Part shown: piece by piece, positions 1-7,573 of the stretch
Position numbering within the stretch: position 1 is the stretch's first letter
Layout of the letters: the number at the start of each line of letters is the position of its first letter
Notes under the pieces: model-generated
What the model saw: only the letters and a program-made list of their open reading frames with translations
Told to the model about the DNA's origin: nothing
The model's database searches: none
Made by a program: the position numbers and the translations under genes
Origin: Cryobacterium adonitolivorans
Lineage (GTDB): Bacteria > Actinomycetota > Actinomycetes > Actinomycetales > Microbacteriaceae
DNA: 64,000 nucleotides
Reading direction: 5' to 3'
Assembly: GCF_004402695.1 (NCBI RefSeq)
Contig: NZ_SOFL01000005.1
Location: forward strand, 335 to 64,334

Positions 1-393
1 GCCCGCCGTGGTGGCTGTCAGACGCAGTGCACCGGCGGCTTCGGCGGCCATGCACCGGCGGGAGAGTTCTTCGTCGTCCCAGGCCGGGCCGTGCGCGCCG
101 GTGTCGGGATCGTTCCGGCCGGACTCGACAGGGTCACCGCCCAGGGCCGCGATAATGCGCGGCTCATGGCCGAGCCGGTCCAGCTGCGCGAGCAGGCGGG
201 TGCGCTCGGCGTAACCAGCCGCGATGGTCTTCTCGTTCTCGATCAGCGGGTTGATGACGGCGCTGATCGCGGCCGCTATCGGGTCAACCGCCGGGTCGGA
301 GGCTGGTTCGGCGGCGGCATTCGATATCTCGGCAGCCGCGGGGTCCGCGGCGTCATCGGGGGTGTCTCCGGGTGTGGCAGCTGAGGTGGCCAT
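1..393 (-). CDS. DUF222/HNH-endonuclease-like protein, N-terminal part
   Basis: The frame is open from an ATG at 393 to the left edge, so only the first 131 residues are present and the gene is cut by the window. The N-terminus is an Ala/Asp/Pro-rich low-complexity stretch of about 45 residues. It is followed by a helical segment with 'AERTRLLAQLDRL' and then 'AAEAAGALRLT' near the cut. This arrangement resembles the start of the DUF222 domain found before HNH nuclease domains in multicopy actinobacterial proteins. The HNH part would lie outside the window, so nuclease activity cannot be judged. Family assignment rests on recognition of a short stretch and is tentative. Confidence 0.5.
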   Translation of the reverse strand, partial: MATSAATPGDTPDDAADPAAAEISNAAAEPASDPAVDPIAAAISAVINPLIENEKTIAAGYAERTRLLAQLDRLGHEPRIIAALGGDPVESGRNDPDTGAHGPAWDDEELSRRCMAAEAAGALRLTATTAG

Positions 394-554
394 AGGGACA
401 GTGAACCACCCACCACCGACACTCAAAGGCCCCACAAACCAGCTGTGGAAAGGTCGTAAAAGACCGGCCTGTGGAGGAGGGGCACCGTGCCAGTCGTGGA
501 GTGTGGACAGCAAATTCTGGGTCCCTCAGAGACAGCGGGAACCGCTTTATCCAT

Positions 555-932
555 CTACCCTTCGCGGGCGCAGTGGATGCAGAGTTTCGCCGCCGGGCGG
601 GCCTCGAGCCGCTCGCGGCCGATCGGTTCGCCCCGGCGCAGGCACCGGCCGTAGCTGCCGTCGTCGATGCGCAGCAGGGCGGCGTCGATGGCGGCCAGGG
701 ACGCGGCCAGTTCGGCGTGCACCCCCGCCCGGAGCGACCACTCGTCGGAGAGGGTCGGGCCCTCCGGGTCGTGCTCGTCGTCGGCATCGCCGCCGCTGCG
801 TGCCGCGCGCACGGCGTTCAGGGTGTCACCCTGCCGGCCCAGCTCCAGCTCGAGGTCGCGGCGCTGCCGACGCAGCAGCCCGCCGAAGTGGGCGATGGCC
901 CTCGTGCTCAGCGCAGGCACCGGCTCAGCCAC
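555..932 (-). CDS. DksA/TraR-family zinc-finger-like protein (degenerate finger)
   Basis: This 125-residue protein has a helical N-terminal part, an acidic middle (about residues 48-58) and a C-terminal DksA/TraR motif 'YGRC...GEPI...RLEARP...C..C'. Family members bind the RNA polymerase secondary channel or are small proteins of unknown role. The C4 zinc site is incomplete: Cys97, Cys118 and Cys121 are present, but the expected second cysteine is Arg100. The GTG start at 932 lies only 2 nt after the stop of the upstream molybdoprotein gene, so the two are probably translated in a coupled way. Specific function is unknown. Confidence 0.8.
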   Translation of the reverse strand: MAEPVPALSTRAIAHFGGLLRRQRRDLELELGRQGDTLNAVRAARSGGDADDEHDPEGPTLSDEWSLRAGVHAELAASLAAIDAALLRIDDGSYGRCLRRGEPIGRERLEARPAAKLCIHCAREG

Positions 933-934
933 TC

Positions 935-2539
935 TCAGGAGACCGACACGCTGATCTCGTGCAAGCCGGTGGCGCCATCAGGTGCCACATCGGCGAGCTT
1001 GCTGGTCTGCACCAGGCCGTTGGCGTCCGTGGCCCGCACCCGAAGGGTGTGTGAGCCGCCGGTGGCCGGCCAGTCCCAGCGCCACTGCCGCCAGGTGTCG
1101 ACGGAGATCGCGTCGGCCAGGGTCGCGGCGTTCCAGTTGCCGCCGTCCACCTGCACGTCGACGGCCGAGATACCCACGTGCTGGCTCCACGCGACGCCGG
1201 CCACCGTCACGGTTCCGGCGGCGACGGTCGCGTTCTCGCGGGGCACGTCCACGCGGGAGGACAACTTCACCGGTCCCTTCTCCGACCAGCCGCGAGTGGA
1301 CCAATAGGCCGTCTCCTGGCCGAACCTGGTGACCACCAGTTCGGTGACCCATTTCGTCGCCGACACGTATCCGTACAGGCCCGGCACCACCATCCGCACC
1401 GGGTAGCCGTGCTCGAGCGGCAGCGGGTCGCCGTTCATGCCCACCGCGAGGATCGAGTTGCGGTCGTCGGTGAGGGCCTCGAGCGGGGTGCTGGCGGTCC
1501 AACCGTCCTGGCTGCGGGACAGCACCATGTCGGCCTCGGCGAGCGGCCTGGCGCGTGCGAGCAGTTCGCGGATCGGGTAGCCCAGCCAGACGGCGTTGCC
1601 GATCAGGTCGCCGCCCACGTAGTTCGACACGCAGGCCAGCGTGGTGGTGCTCTCCTCAAGCGGCAGGGCCAGCAGCTCGGCGAAATCGATCTCCACCTCG
1701 TTCTCGACCAGTCCGGTGATCTTCAGGGTCCAGGCCGACGGGTCGATGCGCGGCACCGAGAGGGCGGTGTCGATGCGGTAGAACTCGGCGTTGGGGGTGA
1801 TGATCGGCGTGAGGCCGTCGATCTCGAACGATGCCCCGGCGGGGACGGGCGCGCCCGGCACGGCCGCGGGTGGCAGGGTGAACAGCGCCCTGGCGGCATC
1901 CGCTGCCCGGCTGCCTGCAGTGAGCAGCTGGCCGCCGATCGCCGCGAGTACGCCGACACCGGCGCTGACGCCCGTGTAGGCGAGAAACCGGCGCCGGTCC
2001 AACGCGGCCCGCGCTGCTGCTGCCGGCGTGACGGATGCCGCTGCCGCGGGTGCCCTGCCGGCGCGCAGCCTGTTGGTGAGCATCGTGAGTACCAGGGCCG
2101 CCACCACCATCGCCAGCACCGGCGGCACGGCGTCGAACGGGGACGCCCCGGCGCGGGTGAGCGCGGCGGCGAGCGCGACCAGGCCTGCGGCCACGATCAC
2201 GAACCGGCCGAATGGCGGCCGACGGTATTCGAGGATGCCGGCCAGCGCCGCCAGGACCGCCGCGACCAGGGCAATGAAGACGAGCAGCGCGACCTTGTCG
2301 CCGGTGCCGAACAGCGAGATCACCAGCTCCTTGACCCAGGCCGGTGCCAGGTCGATCAGGAGCGCACCGACCACCAGCACCGGGCTGGCACCTGGCGCGA
2401 TGAGCCCGGCGGCAAGTTCGGCGAGGCCGAAACCGGCGAGCACGGCCGCCAGGCCGGCGAGCGCAGCCAGCCAGGTCGTTCCCCGGCCGAGCGCTGCCGC
2501 GGAAACACCGGCCGACGAGGGAGGCAACGGGCTAGACAT
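935..2539 (-). CDS. Membrane-fused molybdopterin-dependent oxidoreductase (sulfite-oxidase family)
   Basis: The 534-residue protein begins with about four transmembrane helices (residues about 20-170). A twin-arginine-like 'RRRFLAYTG' and a further hydrophobic helix follow. The rest is a sulfite-oxidase-type molybdopterin domain (from about residue 240), with the probable molybdenum-ligand cysteine in 'LACVSN' near residue 300, and a C-terminal Mo-co dimerisation domain with 'GVAWS...V..VDGG.W'. Known relatives (YedY/MsrP or plant-type sulfite oxidase) act on sulfur or nitrogen oxides or oxidised methionine; the substrate here is unknown. The catalytic part should be outside the membrane. The ATG at 2539 follows a TATGCT -10 by 6 nt, suggesting a leaderless mRNA. 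Confidence 0.85.
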   Translation of the reverse strand: MSSPLPPSSAGVSAAALGRGTTWLAALAGLAAVLAGFGLAELAAGLIAPGASPVLVVGALLIDLAPAWVKELVISLFGTGDKVALLVFIALVAAVLAALAGILEYRRPPFGRFVIVAAGLVALAAALTRAGASPFDAVPPVLAMVVAALVLTMLTNRLRAGRAPAAAASVTPAAAARAALDRRRFLAYTGVSAGVGVLAAIGGQLLTAGSRAADAARALFTLPPAAVPGAPVPAGASFEIDGLTPIITPNAEFYRIDTALSVPRIDPSAWTLKITGLVENEVEIDFAELLALPLEESTTTLACVSNYVGGDLIGNAVWLGYPIRELLARARPLAEADMVLSRSQDGWTASTPLEALTDDRNSILAVGMNGDPLPLEHGYPVRMVVPGLYGYVSATKWVTELVVTRFGQETAYWSTRGWSEKGPVKLSSRVDVPRENATVAAGTVTVAGVAWSQHVGISAVDVQVDGGNWNAATLADAISVDTWRQWRWDWPATGGSHTLRVRATDANGLVQTSKLADVAPDGATGLHEISVSVS

Positions 2540-2545
2540 GGCCTC

Positions 2546-2551
2546 AGCATA
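2546..2551 (-). promoter_or_regulatory. -10 element (TATGCT) of the molybdoprotein gene
   Basis: Read on the minus strand, TATGCT ends 6 nt before the ATG at 2539. This spacing puts the transcription start at or next to the start codon and predicts a leaderless transcript. The overlapping GAGG could alternatively act as a weak Shine-Dalgarno if transcription starts further upstream. Confidence 0.5.
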
Positions 2552-2594
2552 GGTTCGCGCGCTGGGAGATGTGCGGGCAAAAGTACTGGACCGG

Positions 2595-2691
2595 CCTTAC
2601 GAAAGCCTTACGTGAGTGAGTCGGGCGCCTCCGTGAGTCGGGCGGGAGTCAGGGTTACGGCGGTGTTACGAACACGAGAACGTTGCGGGAA
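2595..2691. promoter_or_regulatory. 11-bp-phased direct-repeat array, operator candidate
   Basis: CTTAC occurs at 2596 and 2607. GTTAC follows at 2654 and 2665, continued on the same 11-bp step by GAGAA at 2676 and GGGAA at 2687. Between the two groups, the 12-mer GTGAGTCGGGCG is repeated at 2616-2627 and 2633-2644. Pentamers with 6-nt spacers are the geometry used by OmpR/PhoB-fold regulators. The GTNAC-n6-GAAAC half-sites of actinobacterial GlnR are the closest pattern I know. The array sits between divergent genes, so it may control the molybdoprotein, the polysaccharide operon or both. Confidence 0.45.
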
Positions 2692-3024
2692 CCGCTAGGT
2701 GGATCATGGCTGTGCGTTCTACGGTGAGACCTACCCGCCACGACGAACGGTCGAACCCGACCTCCCCGTTCGCCGTCTACGCCGTCCCTTGGCACCTCGA
2801 CGCTCCATCCGCTCCAAGATCTTCGCAGGACCCCGATCCCGATGGATCCCGCGACACCACGGACGCCGAAGCCCACTTCCCTCCCGCCAGCACCCACTGG
2901 CGGTCGGTTTGTCGTGTGCGCTCCGGCTCTATCGCCCAGCAGTTCGAATCAGCTTCTCCGCGAACCTCGCCCGAGATCCCGTTCGCGAACCCCGGACCCG
3001 AATCCGGCACGGAAAGAGAGACGG

Positions 3025-4737
3025 ATGACCACCCTTCATCCCAGCCCTGGCGTTCCCAGCACCGCCGAGTCCAGTGTGGATTCTGTGGTGCCGCCCGAGG
3101 CCATGCATCGAATTCCCGCCCACAAAATGCCGATCGACGCCGGACGGGGCCGGCCCGCGCCAACGGGTCACGCCCACTCGCCGTCGCTCGTGATGCTGGT
3201 GCTGATCGCCACAGTCGGCATCCTGGCCTACGCCCACTTCCTGCTCGATCCGGCCAGCCGCGGCGACTGGTTGCCGTATTCGCTGGTCATCGTGGCCGAG
3301 TCGATCTTGATCTTCCAGGCGCTACTGTCGATGTGGACGATCTTGTCCGGGTCGAGCGACCCGCGGGAGTTCAACGTGCACCAGGCCCAGGCGACCCTGG
3401 TCCACAGTCGATCCGTCGCCAGGGATGGTCTGGGGGACGCGCCCGAACGGTGGCCCCTGCGTCTGGGTGAGCACCCGGCCACCATCGACGTGTTCGTCAC
3501 GACGTATGGCGAGGACCTCGACGTGATCCGAACGACCGTGACTGCGGTGCGCGCGATGCACGGCGAGCACCTCACCTGGGTGCTGGACGACGGCCGCTCG
3601 GATGAGGTCCGTGATGTGGCCGCCGAGCTGGGCGTGCGCTACCTGCGCCGGCTGAGTTCGAACGGCGCCAAAGCGGGCAACGTCAATCACGCGCTCACAG
3701 TGAGCACCGCGGAGTACTTCGTGATCTTCGACGCGGACTTCGTGCCCAAGCCGGAGTTCCTCATCGAGACCGTGCCGTTCTTCATCGATGACAAGGTCGC
3801 CTTCGTGCAAACCCCACAGGCCTACAGCAACCTGCACAATGTCATCTCCCGCGGCGCCGGCTACATGCAGGCCGTCTTCTACAGGTTCATCCAGCCCGGC
3901 CGCAACCGGTTCAACGCTGCGTTCTGCGTGGGCACCAACGTGATCTTCCGTCGAGATGCCATCAACGACATCGGCGGCATGTACACCGACTCCAAGTCCG
4001 AAGACGTCTGGACGTCGCTCAAGCTGCACGAGCGGGGCTGGAAGACCATCTACATCCCCACCGTGCTGGCAACCGGGCACGCGCCGGACACCGTGGAGGC
4101 GTACACCAAGCAGCAGCTCCGCTGGGCCACGGGAGGCTTCGAGATCCTTCTGCACAGCAACCCGCTCAGCCCTCGCCGCCGCCTCACCTTCGACCAGCGT
4201 CTGCAGTACCTGGTGACGGCATCCTTCTACCTCACCGGGATCGCGCCGCTGTTGCTGTTGTTGGTGCCGCCGCTGGAGATCTACCTCGACCTGCAACCGA
4301 TGAACCTCTCCACGACGGTGGTGACCTGGCTGCTGTACTACGCGGGCTTCTACCTGATGCAGGTGCTCCTGGCGTTCTACACGATGGGATCATTCCGCTG
4401 GGAGACCCTGATGCTGGCCACGGCATCGTTCCCCATCTACGTGGCAGCGCTGATCAACGTCCTGGTTGGCAAGGAACAGCACTGGAGCGCCACGGGCGAT
4501 CGATCCCGGGTGAGATCGCCGTTCAACTTCATGATTCCGCAGGTACTGTTCTTCGTGTTCCTCCTGCTCACGTCGGTGGTGGCGGTGTGGCGTGACCAAT
4601 CGATCGGCACCCTCACCCTGGCCACGGCATGGAATGTGACCAATACGGTGATCCTCGGCACTTTCGTCGGCACGGCGCTGCTTGAGGCGCACGGCGCACG
4701 TCGCGCCCGCGCCCTGACCCGGAAGATGGTGTCCTGA
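3025..4737 (+). CDS. Cellulose-synthase-like family 2 glycosyltransferase
   Basis: This 570-residue inner-membrane processive glycosyltransferase has two N-terminal transmembrane helices, a cytosolic GT-A domain and about five C-terminal helices. The catalytic signatures of BcsA-type synthases are all visible: DDG, DAD ('IFDADF'), SED ('SKSEDV', in place of TED) and Q-Q-L-R-W. A 'CVGTN' motif replaces the cellulose-synthase FFCGS region. No PilZ domain follows the last helices, so direct c-di-GMP control is not evident. The ATG at 3025 has a purine-rich ribosome site; an upstream in-frame ATG at 2842 would add a non-conserved Pro/Arg-rich stretch. The stop overlaps the next start (ATGA at 4737). 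The polymer is unknown; the GH81 partner suggests a beta-1,3-glucan. Confidence 0.85.
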   Translation: MTTLHPSPGVPSTAESSVDSVVPPEAMHRIPAHKMPIDAGRGRPAPTGHAHSPSLVMLVLIATVGILAYAHFLLDPASRGDWLPYSLVIVAESILIFQALLSMWTILSGSSDPREFNVHQAQATLVHSRSVARDGLGDAPERWPLRLGEHPATIDVFVTTYGEDLDVIRTTVTAVRAMHGEHLTWVLDDGRSDEVRDVAAELGVRYLRRLSSNGAKAGNVNHALTVSTAEYFVIFDADFVPKPEFLIETVPFFIDDKVAFVQTPQAYSNLHNVISRGAGYMQAVFYRFIQPGRNRFNAAFCVGTNVIFRRDAINDIGGMYTDSKSEDVWTSLKLHERGWKTIYIPTVLATGHAPDTVEAYTKQQLRWATGGFEILLHSNPLSPRRRLTFDQRLQYLVTASFYLTGIAPLLLLLVPPLEIYLDLQPMNLSTTVVTWLLYYAGFYLMQVLLAFYTMGSFRWETLMLATASFPIYVAALINVLVGKEQHWSATGDRSRVRSPFNFMIPQVLFFVFLLLTSVVAVWRDQSIGTLTLATAWNVTNTVILGTFVGTALLEAHGARRARALTRKMVS

Positions 4738-5468
4738 TGACCTGGGCCAATCGGTTCAAGCTCTTCTTCGGCCTCGTCGCCGTCGTCGGCATCGTCGCGG
4801 TCCTCACGCTCGTGTTCAACCAGCGACAGGCCCAGGTGATGAGCGCCTCCGCCTCGATCCAGGCGGCGGAGTATCCGGTGGGCTCCGACTATGGCGGAAC
4901 CGTGCTGGATCGGCTCGTCGACGACGGCGACCTCGTGCGCGCCGGCCAGCCGCTGTTCACCCTGCAAAGCCCCACCCTGCAAGCCGACCTTGCCGAAGGG
5001 CTGGTCACGGTCGACAGTGTGGCCTACTCGGTCGGCGACGACGGCGTGCTGACCCTGACCGCCTCCGTCGATGGCACCCTCACCGACATCACCACCGAGC
5101 GCGGGTCCTTCGTGCAGGCCGGCCAGGTGCTCGCCGTCATCGACCAGACCGGATCCCTGTTCGTGTCGGCCGACTTCGTGCTCACCAGCGGCGATTACGC
5201 GCGGATCGAACCCGGCGCCGCCGTCGACATCGTGCTGCCCAACCAGACCCGGGTGGCCGGCACCATGGACACCCTGGACGTGCAGACGGCCGACGGCCAG
5301 GCCGAGACCACGGCGAAGGTCGTGAGCCCGGACCTCGTCGACGGCGCCGCCAACGGGCTCATCGCTCCCGGCACTCCGGTGACGGCGACGATCGCGTTGC
5401 GCGACGACGGCCTCCTCGCCGGCGCCAGCGACGGCCTGTTCGGCTTTCTGCGAACGATCGGCCTGTGA
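4737..5468 (+). CDS. HlyD/Alg44-like membrane-anchored lipoyl-domain protein
   Basis: The 243-residue protein has one N-terminal transmembrane helix (residues about 8-28) and an extracytoplasmic part with two biotinyl-lipoyl half-motifs: 'GGTVLDRLVDDGDLVRAGQPL' and 'GTLTDITTERGSFVQAGQVL'. There is no long coiled-coil hairpin between them, unlike classical HlyD adaptors. The shape matches the C-terminal domain of Alg44 and similar accessory subunits that sit beside GT2 synthases and guide the nascent polymer. Its start overlaps the synthase stop by 4 nt and its stop overlaps the GH81 start, so the three products are probably made in fixed proportion. Confidence 0.75.
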   Translation: MTWANRFKLFFGLVAVVGIVAVLTLVFNQRQAQVMSASASIQAAEYPVGSDYGGTVLDRLVDDGDLVRAGQPLFTLQSPTLQADLAEGLVTVDSVAYSVGDDGVLTLTASVDGTLTDITTERGSFVQAGQVLAVIDQTGSLFVSADFVLTSGDYARIEPGAAVDIVLPNQTRVAGTMDTLDVQTADGQAETTAKVVSPDLVDGAANGLIAPGTPVTATIALRDDGLLAGASDGLFGFLRTIGL

Positions 5469-7543
5469 GCGTGCGGAGAACGAGAAGCACCGTCGCCGTG
5501 GCCGCCGCGCTCGTGATCGTCGCCGCTCTCGCAGCGTGCACCCCGGCGGATGCCCCGCGCGCCGCCGGCACCGCGGCGGCGAGCCCCGGCGCGGACATCT
5601 TCCCCAGCGCGGAGGTGACGCCGCTCGTCGACGCCGTTCCCCAGCGGAGCGTGAAGCCACTCCCGGCGGCGCGCCTCGCCGACGGGCTGATCCCGCCGAC
5701 CAGCCGGTGGTTCTCCGGCCTGGTCTTCGGCGAGGAATCGATGCCGGTGTTCCCGCTGCCGCTGACCTTCCAACTCACCGACACCGGCTTCTCCTTCGGA
5801 CTGCCGGAGGTGTCGACCGACCCCGCCGTGATCCGGGGCGGTTTCGCCGGGCAGATCGGCGTGCAGGTCGGCCCCGACGACACTGCCATGGAGCAGAAGG
5901 TGACGGCCTACGACGAGGCATCCGTCACCATCGGGCAGTTTCTCGATGGCGCTCAGGTCGGCCGGACGGTGATCGCCGAAGGGTCGCCGTTCGTCTCGTT
6001 CACGGCCACGGAGGACGTCGACCTGGCCATGCCGACGGCCTTCACCGAGGCCACCGGGGCCGACGGCGGCGCCTGGACCGTCGACGTGGCAGGTGACACC
6101 TACGGCCTGGTCAGCGGCGGCACGCTCTCGGCCGGTACCGACCTGACCCTCGCGGCGGGCGAGTCCGCGACCTGGTTCGCCCTGCCACCCGACGGCGCGC
6201 TCGATACCTTCGTGGCGGCAGCGGGCCACCCGGTCACCGGCACCCGCGTCGAGTACCAGGCGGGCACCGATACCGCCACCACGACCATCCACTACGTCAC
6301 CAGCGATGGCGGCGACACCCTGATCGCCGCAATGCCCCACCAAACCGCGGGACGTGCCGCTGAATCTGACTGCGACGCAGGCGAATACCCGAGCATCTAC
6401 GGTGTGCTGGCAGTGTGCCGGGGCTCGAAGCTGAGCTGGTCGGTGCCCGCAGTCGCACCCAGCGGTGCCCTGGACCTTTCGTCCCTCGGCGACGAGGACC
6501 GCGCACGTCTGGCCGACCAGGTGCGCGCGGATGTGGCGGCCACCAAGACCTTCGCGGCCGACACCTACTTCGGCGGCAAGTCCCTCTACCGGGCCGCCAA
6601 CCTGCTCGAGGTGGCCAGGCAGGTGGGCGCCGACGATTCGGTGGCCACGCTCACCGAACGGCTCAGCACCGCCCTCGACGACTGGACGGACCCCGACGGC
6701 TGTGCCCTGCGTACCGAACGGTGCTTCGTCTACGACCCGGACGCGAAGGGGATCGTGGGCCTGGCCACCTCGTTCGGCTCTGAGGAGTTCAACGACCACC
6801 ACTTCCACTACGGCTACTTCTTCTATGCCGCGGCGGTGGTCGCCGCCGACAACCCCGAGGCTGTTCAACGCTGGGCGCCTGTGCTGAACCTGCTCGCCGC
6901 CGATCTCGCCTCCAGCGGAGGCAGCGACCTCTTTCCCGCCCGGCGGGTGTTCGACGCCTACGCCGGCCACTCCTGGGCCAGCGGCACCTCGCCGTTCGGC
7001 GACGGCAACAACCAGGAGTCCAGTTCGGAGGCCGTGACCGCCTGGAACGGGTTGGCCCTCTGGGCCGCCGTCAGCGACCAGGCGAACCTCACCGCCGCGG
7101 CCGAGTGGATGCTCTCCAGCGAGGCGGCGTCCTCCCGCGCCTACTGGACAGACTTCGACCTGGACGAGCCGGTCTACCGGGGATTCGACCACACCGTCAC
7201 CTCGCTGGTCTGGGGCGGCAAACGCGACTACGCCACCTGGTTCAGCGCCGAGCCCAGCGCCATGCTGGGCATCCTGGTGCTGCCGATGAGCCCCGTCGCC
7301 GGGTACCTCGGCGGCGACCCCGACCGGGTGACGGCGAACCTCGCCGACGCCCTGTCGAATGACAACTACGACGTGATGTTCGGCGACTACCTGCTGATGT
7401 ACGCCGGTCTGCGCGGCCCGGAGGCCGCATCCGCCGCCCTGACTGTGGCCGAGAAGCTGCCGGAGGAACGGATCGACGACGGCAACAGCCGCAGCTACCT
7501 GCTGGCCTGGCTGATGCGGTGGAGGACGCCGACGGTCGGATAG
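5465..7543 (+). CDS. GH81 endo-beta-1,3-glucanase, lipoprotein
   Basis: The 692-residue protein starts with a signal peptide ending in the lipobox L-A-A-C, so it should be tethered outside the membrane. The catalytic half carries GH81 hallmarks: 'FNDHHFHYGYF' with the conserved Asp, 'AGHSWASG', and 'NNQESSSEAVTAWNG' with the conserved Glu pair. Family members cleave internal beta-1,3 bonds in laminarin- or curdlan-type glucans. The GTG at 5465 overlaps the upstream stop (GTGA). A hydrolase in the same operon as a synthase recalls BcsZ in cellulose operons and AlgL in alginate operons, where it trims or clears polymer. This pairing is the main clue to the product of the GT2. Confidence 0.88.
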   Translation: MSVRRTRSTVAVAAALVIVAALAACTPADAPRAAGTAAASPGADIFPSAEVTPLVDAVPQRSVKPLPAARLADGLIPPTSRWFSGLVFGEESMPVFPLPLTFQLTDTGFSFGLPEVSTDPAVIRGGFAGQIGVQVGPDDTAMEQKVTAYDEASVTIGQFLDGAQVGRTVIAEGSPFVSFTATEDVDLAMPTAFTEATGADGGAWTVDVAGDTYGLVSGGTLSAGTDLTLAAGESATWFALPPDGALDTFVAAAGHPVTGTRVEYQAGTDTATTTIHYVTSDGGDTLIAAMPHQTAGRAAESDCDAGEYPSIYGVLAVCRGSKLSWSVPAVAPSGALDLSSLGDEDRARLADQVRADVAATKTFAADTYFGGKSLYRAANLLEVARQVGADDSVATLTERLSTALDDWTDPDGCALRTERCFVYDPDAKGIVGLATSFGSEEFNDHHFHYGYFFYAAAVVAADNPEAVQRWAPVLNLLAADLASSGGSDLFPARRVFDAYAGHSWASGTSPFGDGNNQESSSEAVTAWNGLALWAAVSDQANLTAAAEWMLSSEAASSRAYWTDFDLDEPVYRGFDHTVTSLVWGGKRDYATWFSAEPSAMLGILVLPMSPVAGYLGGDPDRVTANLADALSNDNYDVMFGDYLLMYAGLRGPEAASAALTVAEKLPEERIDDGNSRSYLLAWLMRWRTPTVG

Positions 7544-7573
7544 CGGAGTCGGATAGGGGAGGATTGGGGGATC

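Larger units (their letters stand above)
2540..3024. other. 485-bp divergent intergenic region
   Basis: This is the control region between the molybdoprotein gene (minus) and the exopolysaccharide operon (plus). Its left part holds the minus-strand promoter and the 11-bp-phased repeats described separately. The right part (about 2700-3010) carries no gene I can support. It is open in two plus frames, but the translations are Pro/Ser/Arg-rich without family resemblance. It probably forms a leader of up to about 300 nt for the glycosyltransferase gene, whose start at 3025 is chosen on the purine-rich GGAAAGAGAG ribosome site at 3011-3020. Confidence 0.5.

Noticed and set aside
2706-3470. A 254-codon plus frame starting in the glucan-operon leader
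   Set aside because: It overlaps the first 440 bp of the GT2 gene in another frame and its translation is Ser/Pro/Arg-rich without family resemblance. The GT2 frame carries all catalytic motifs.
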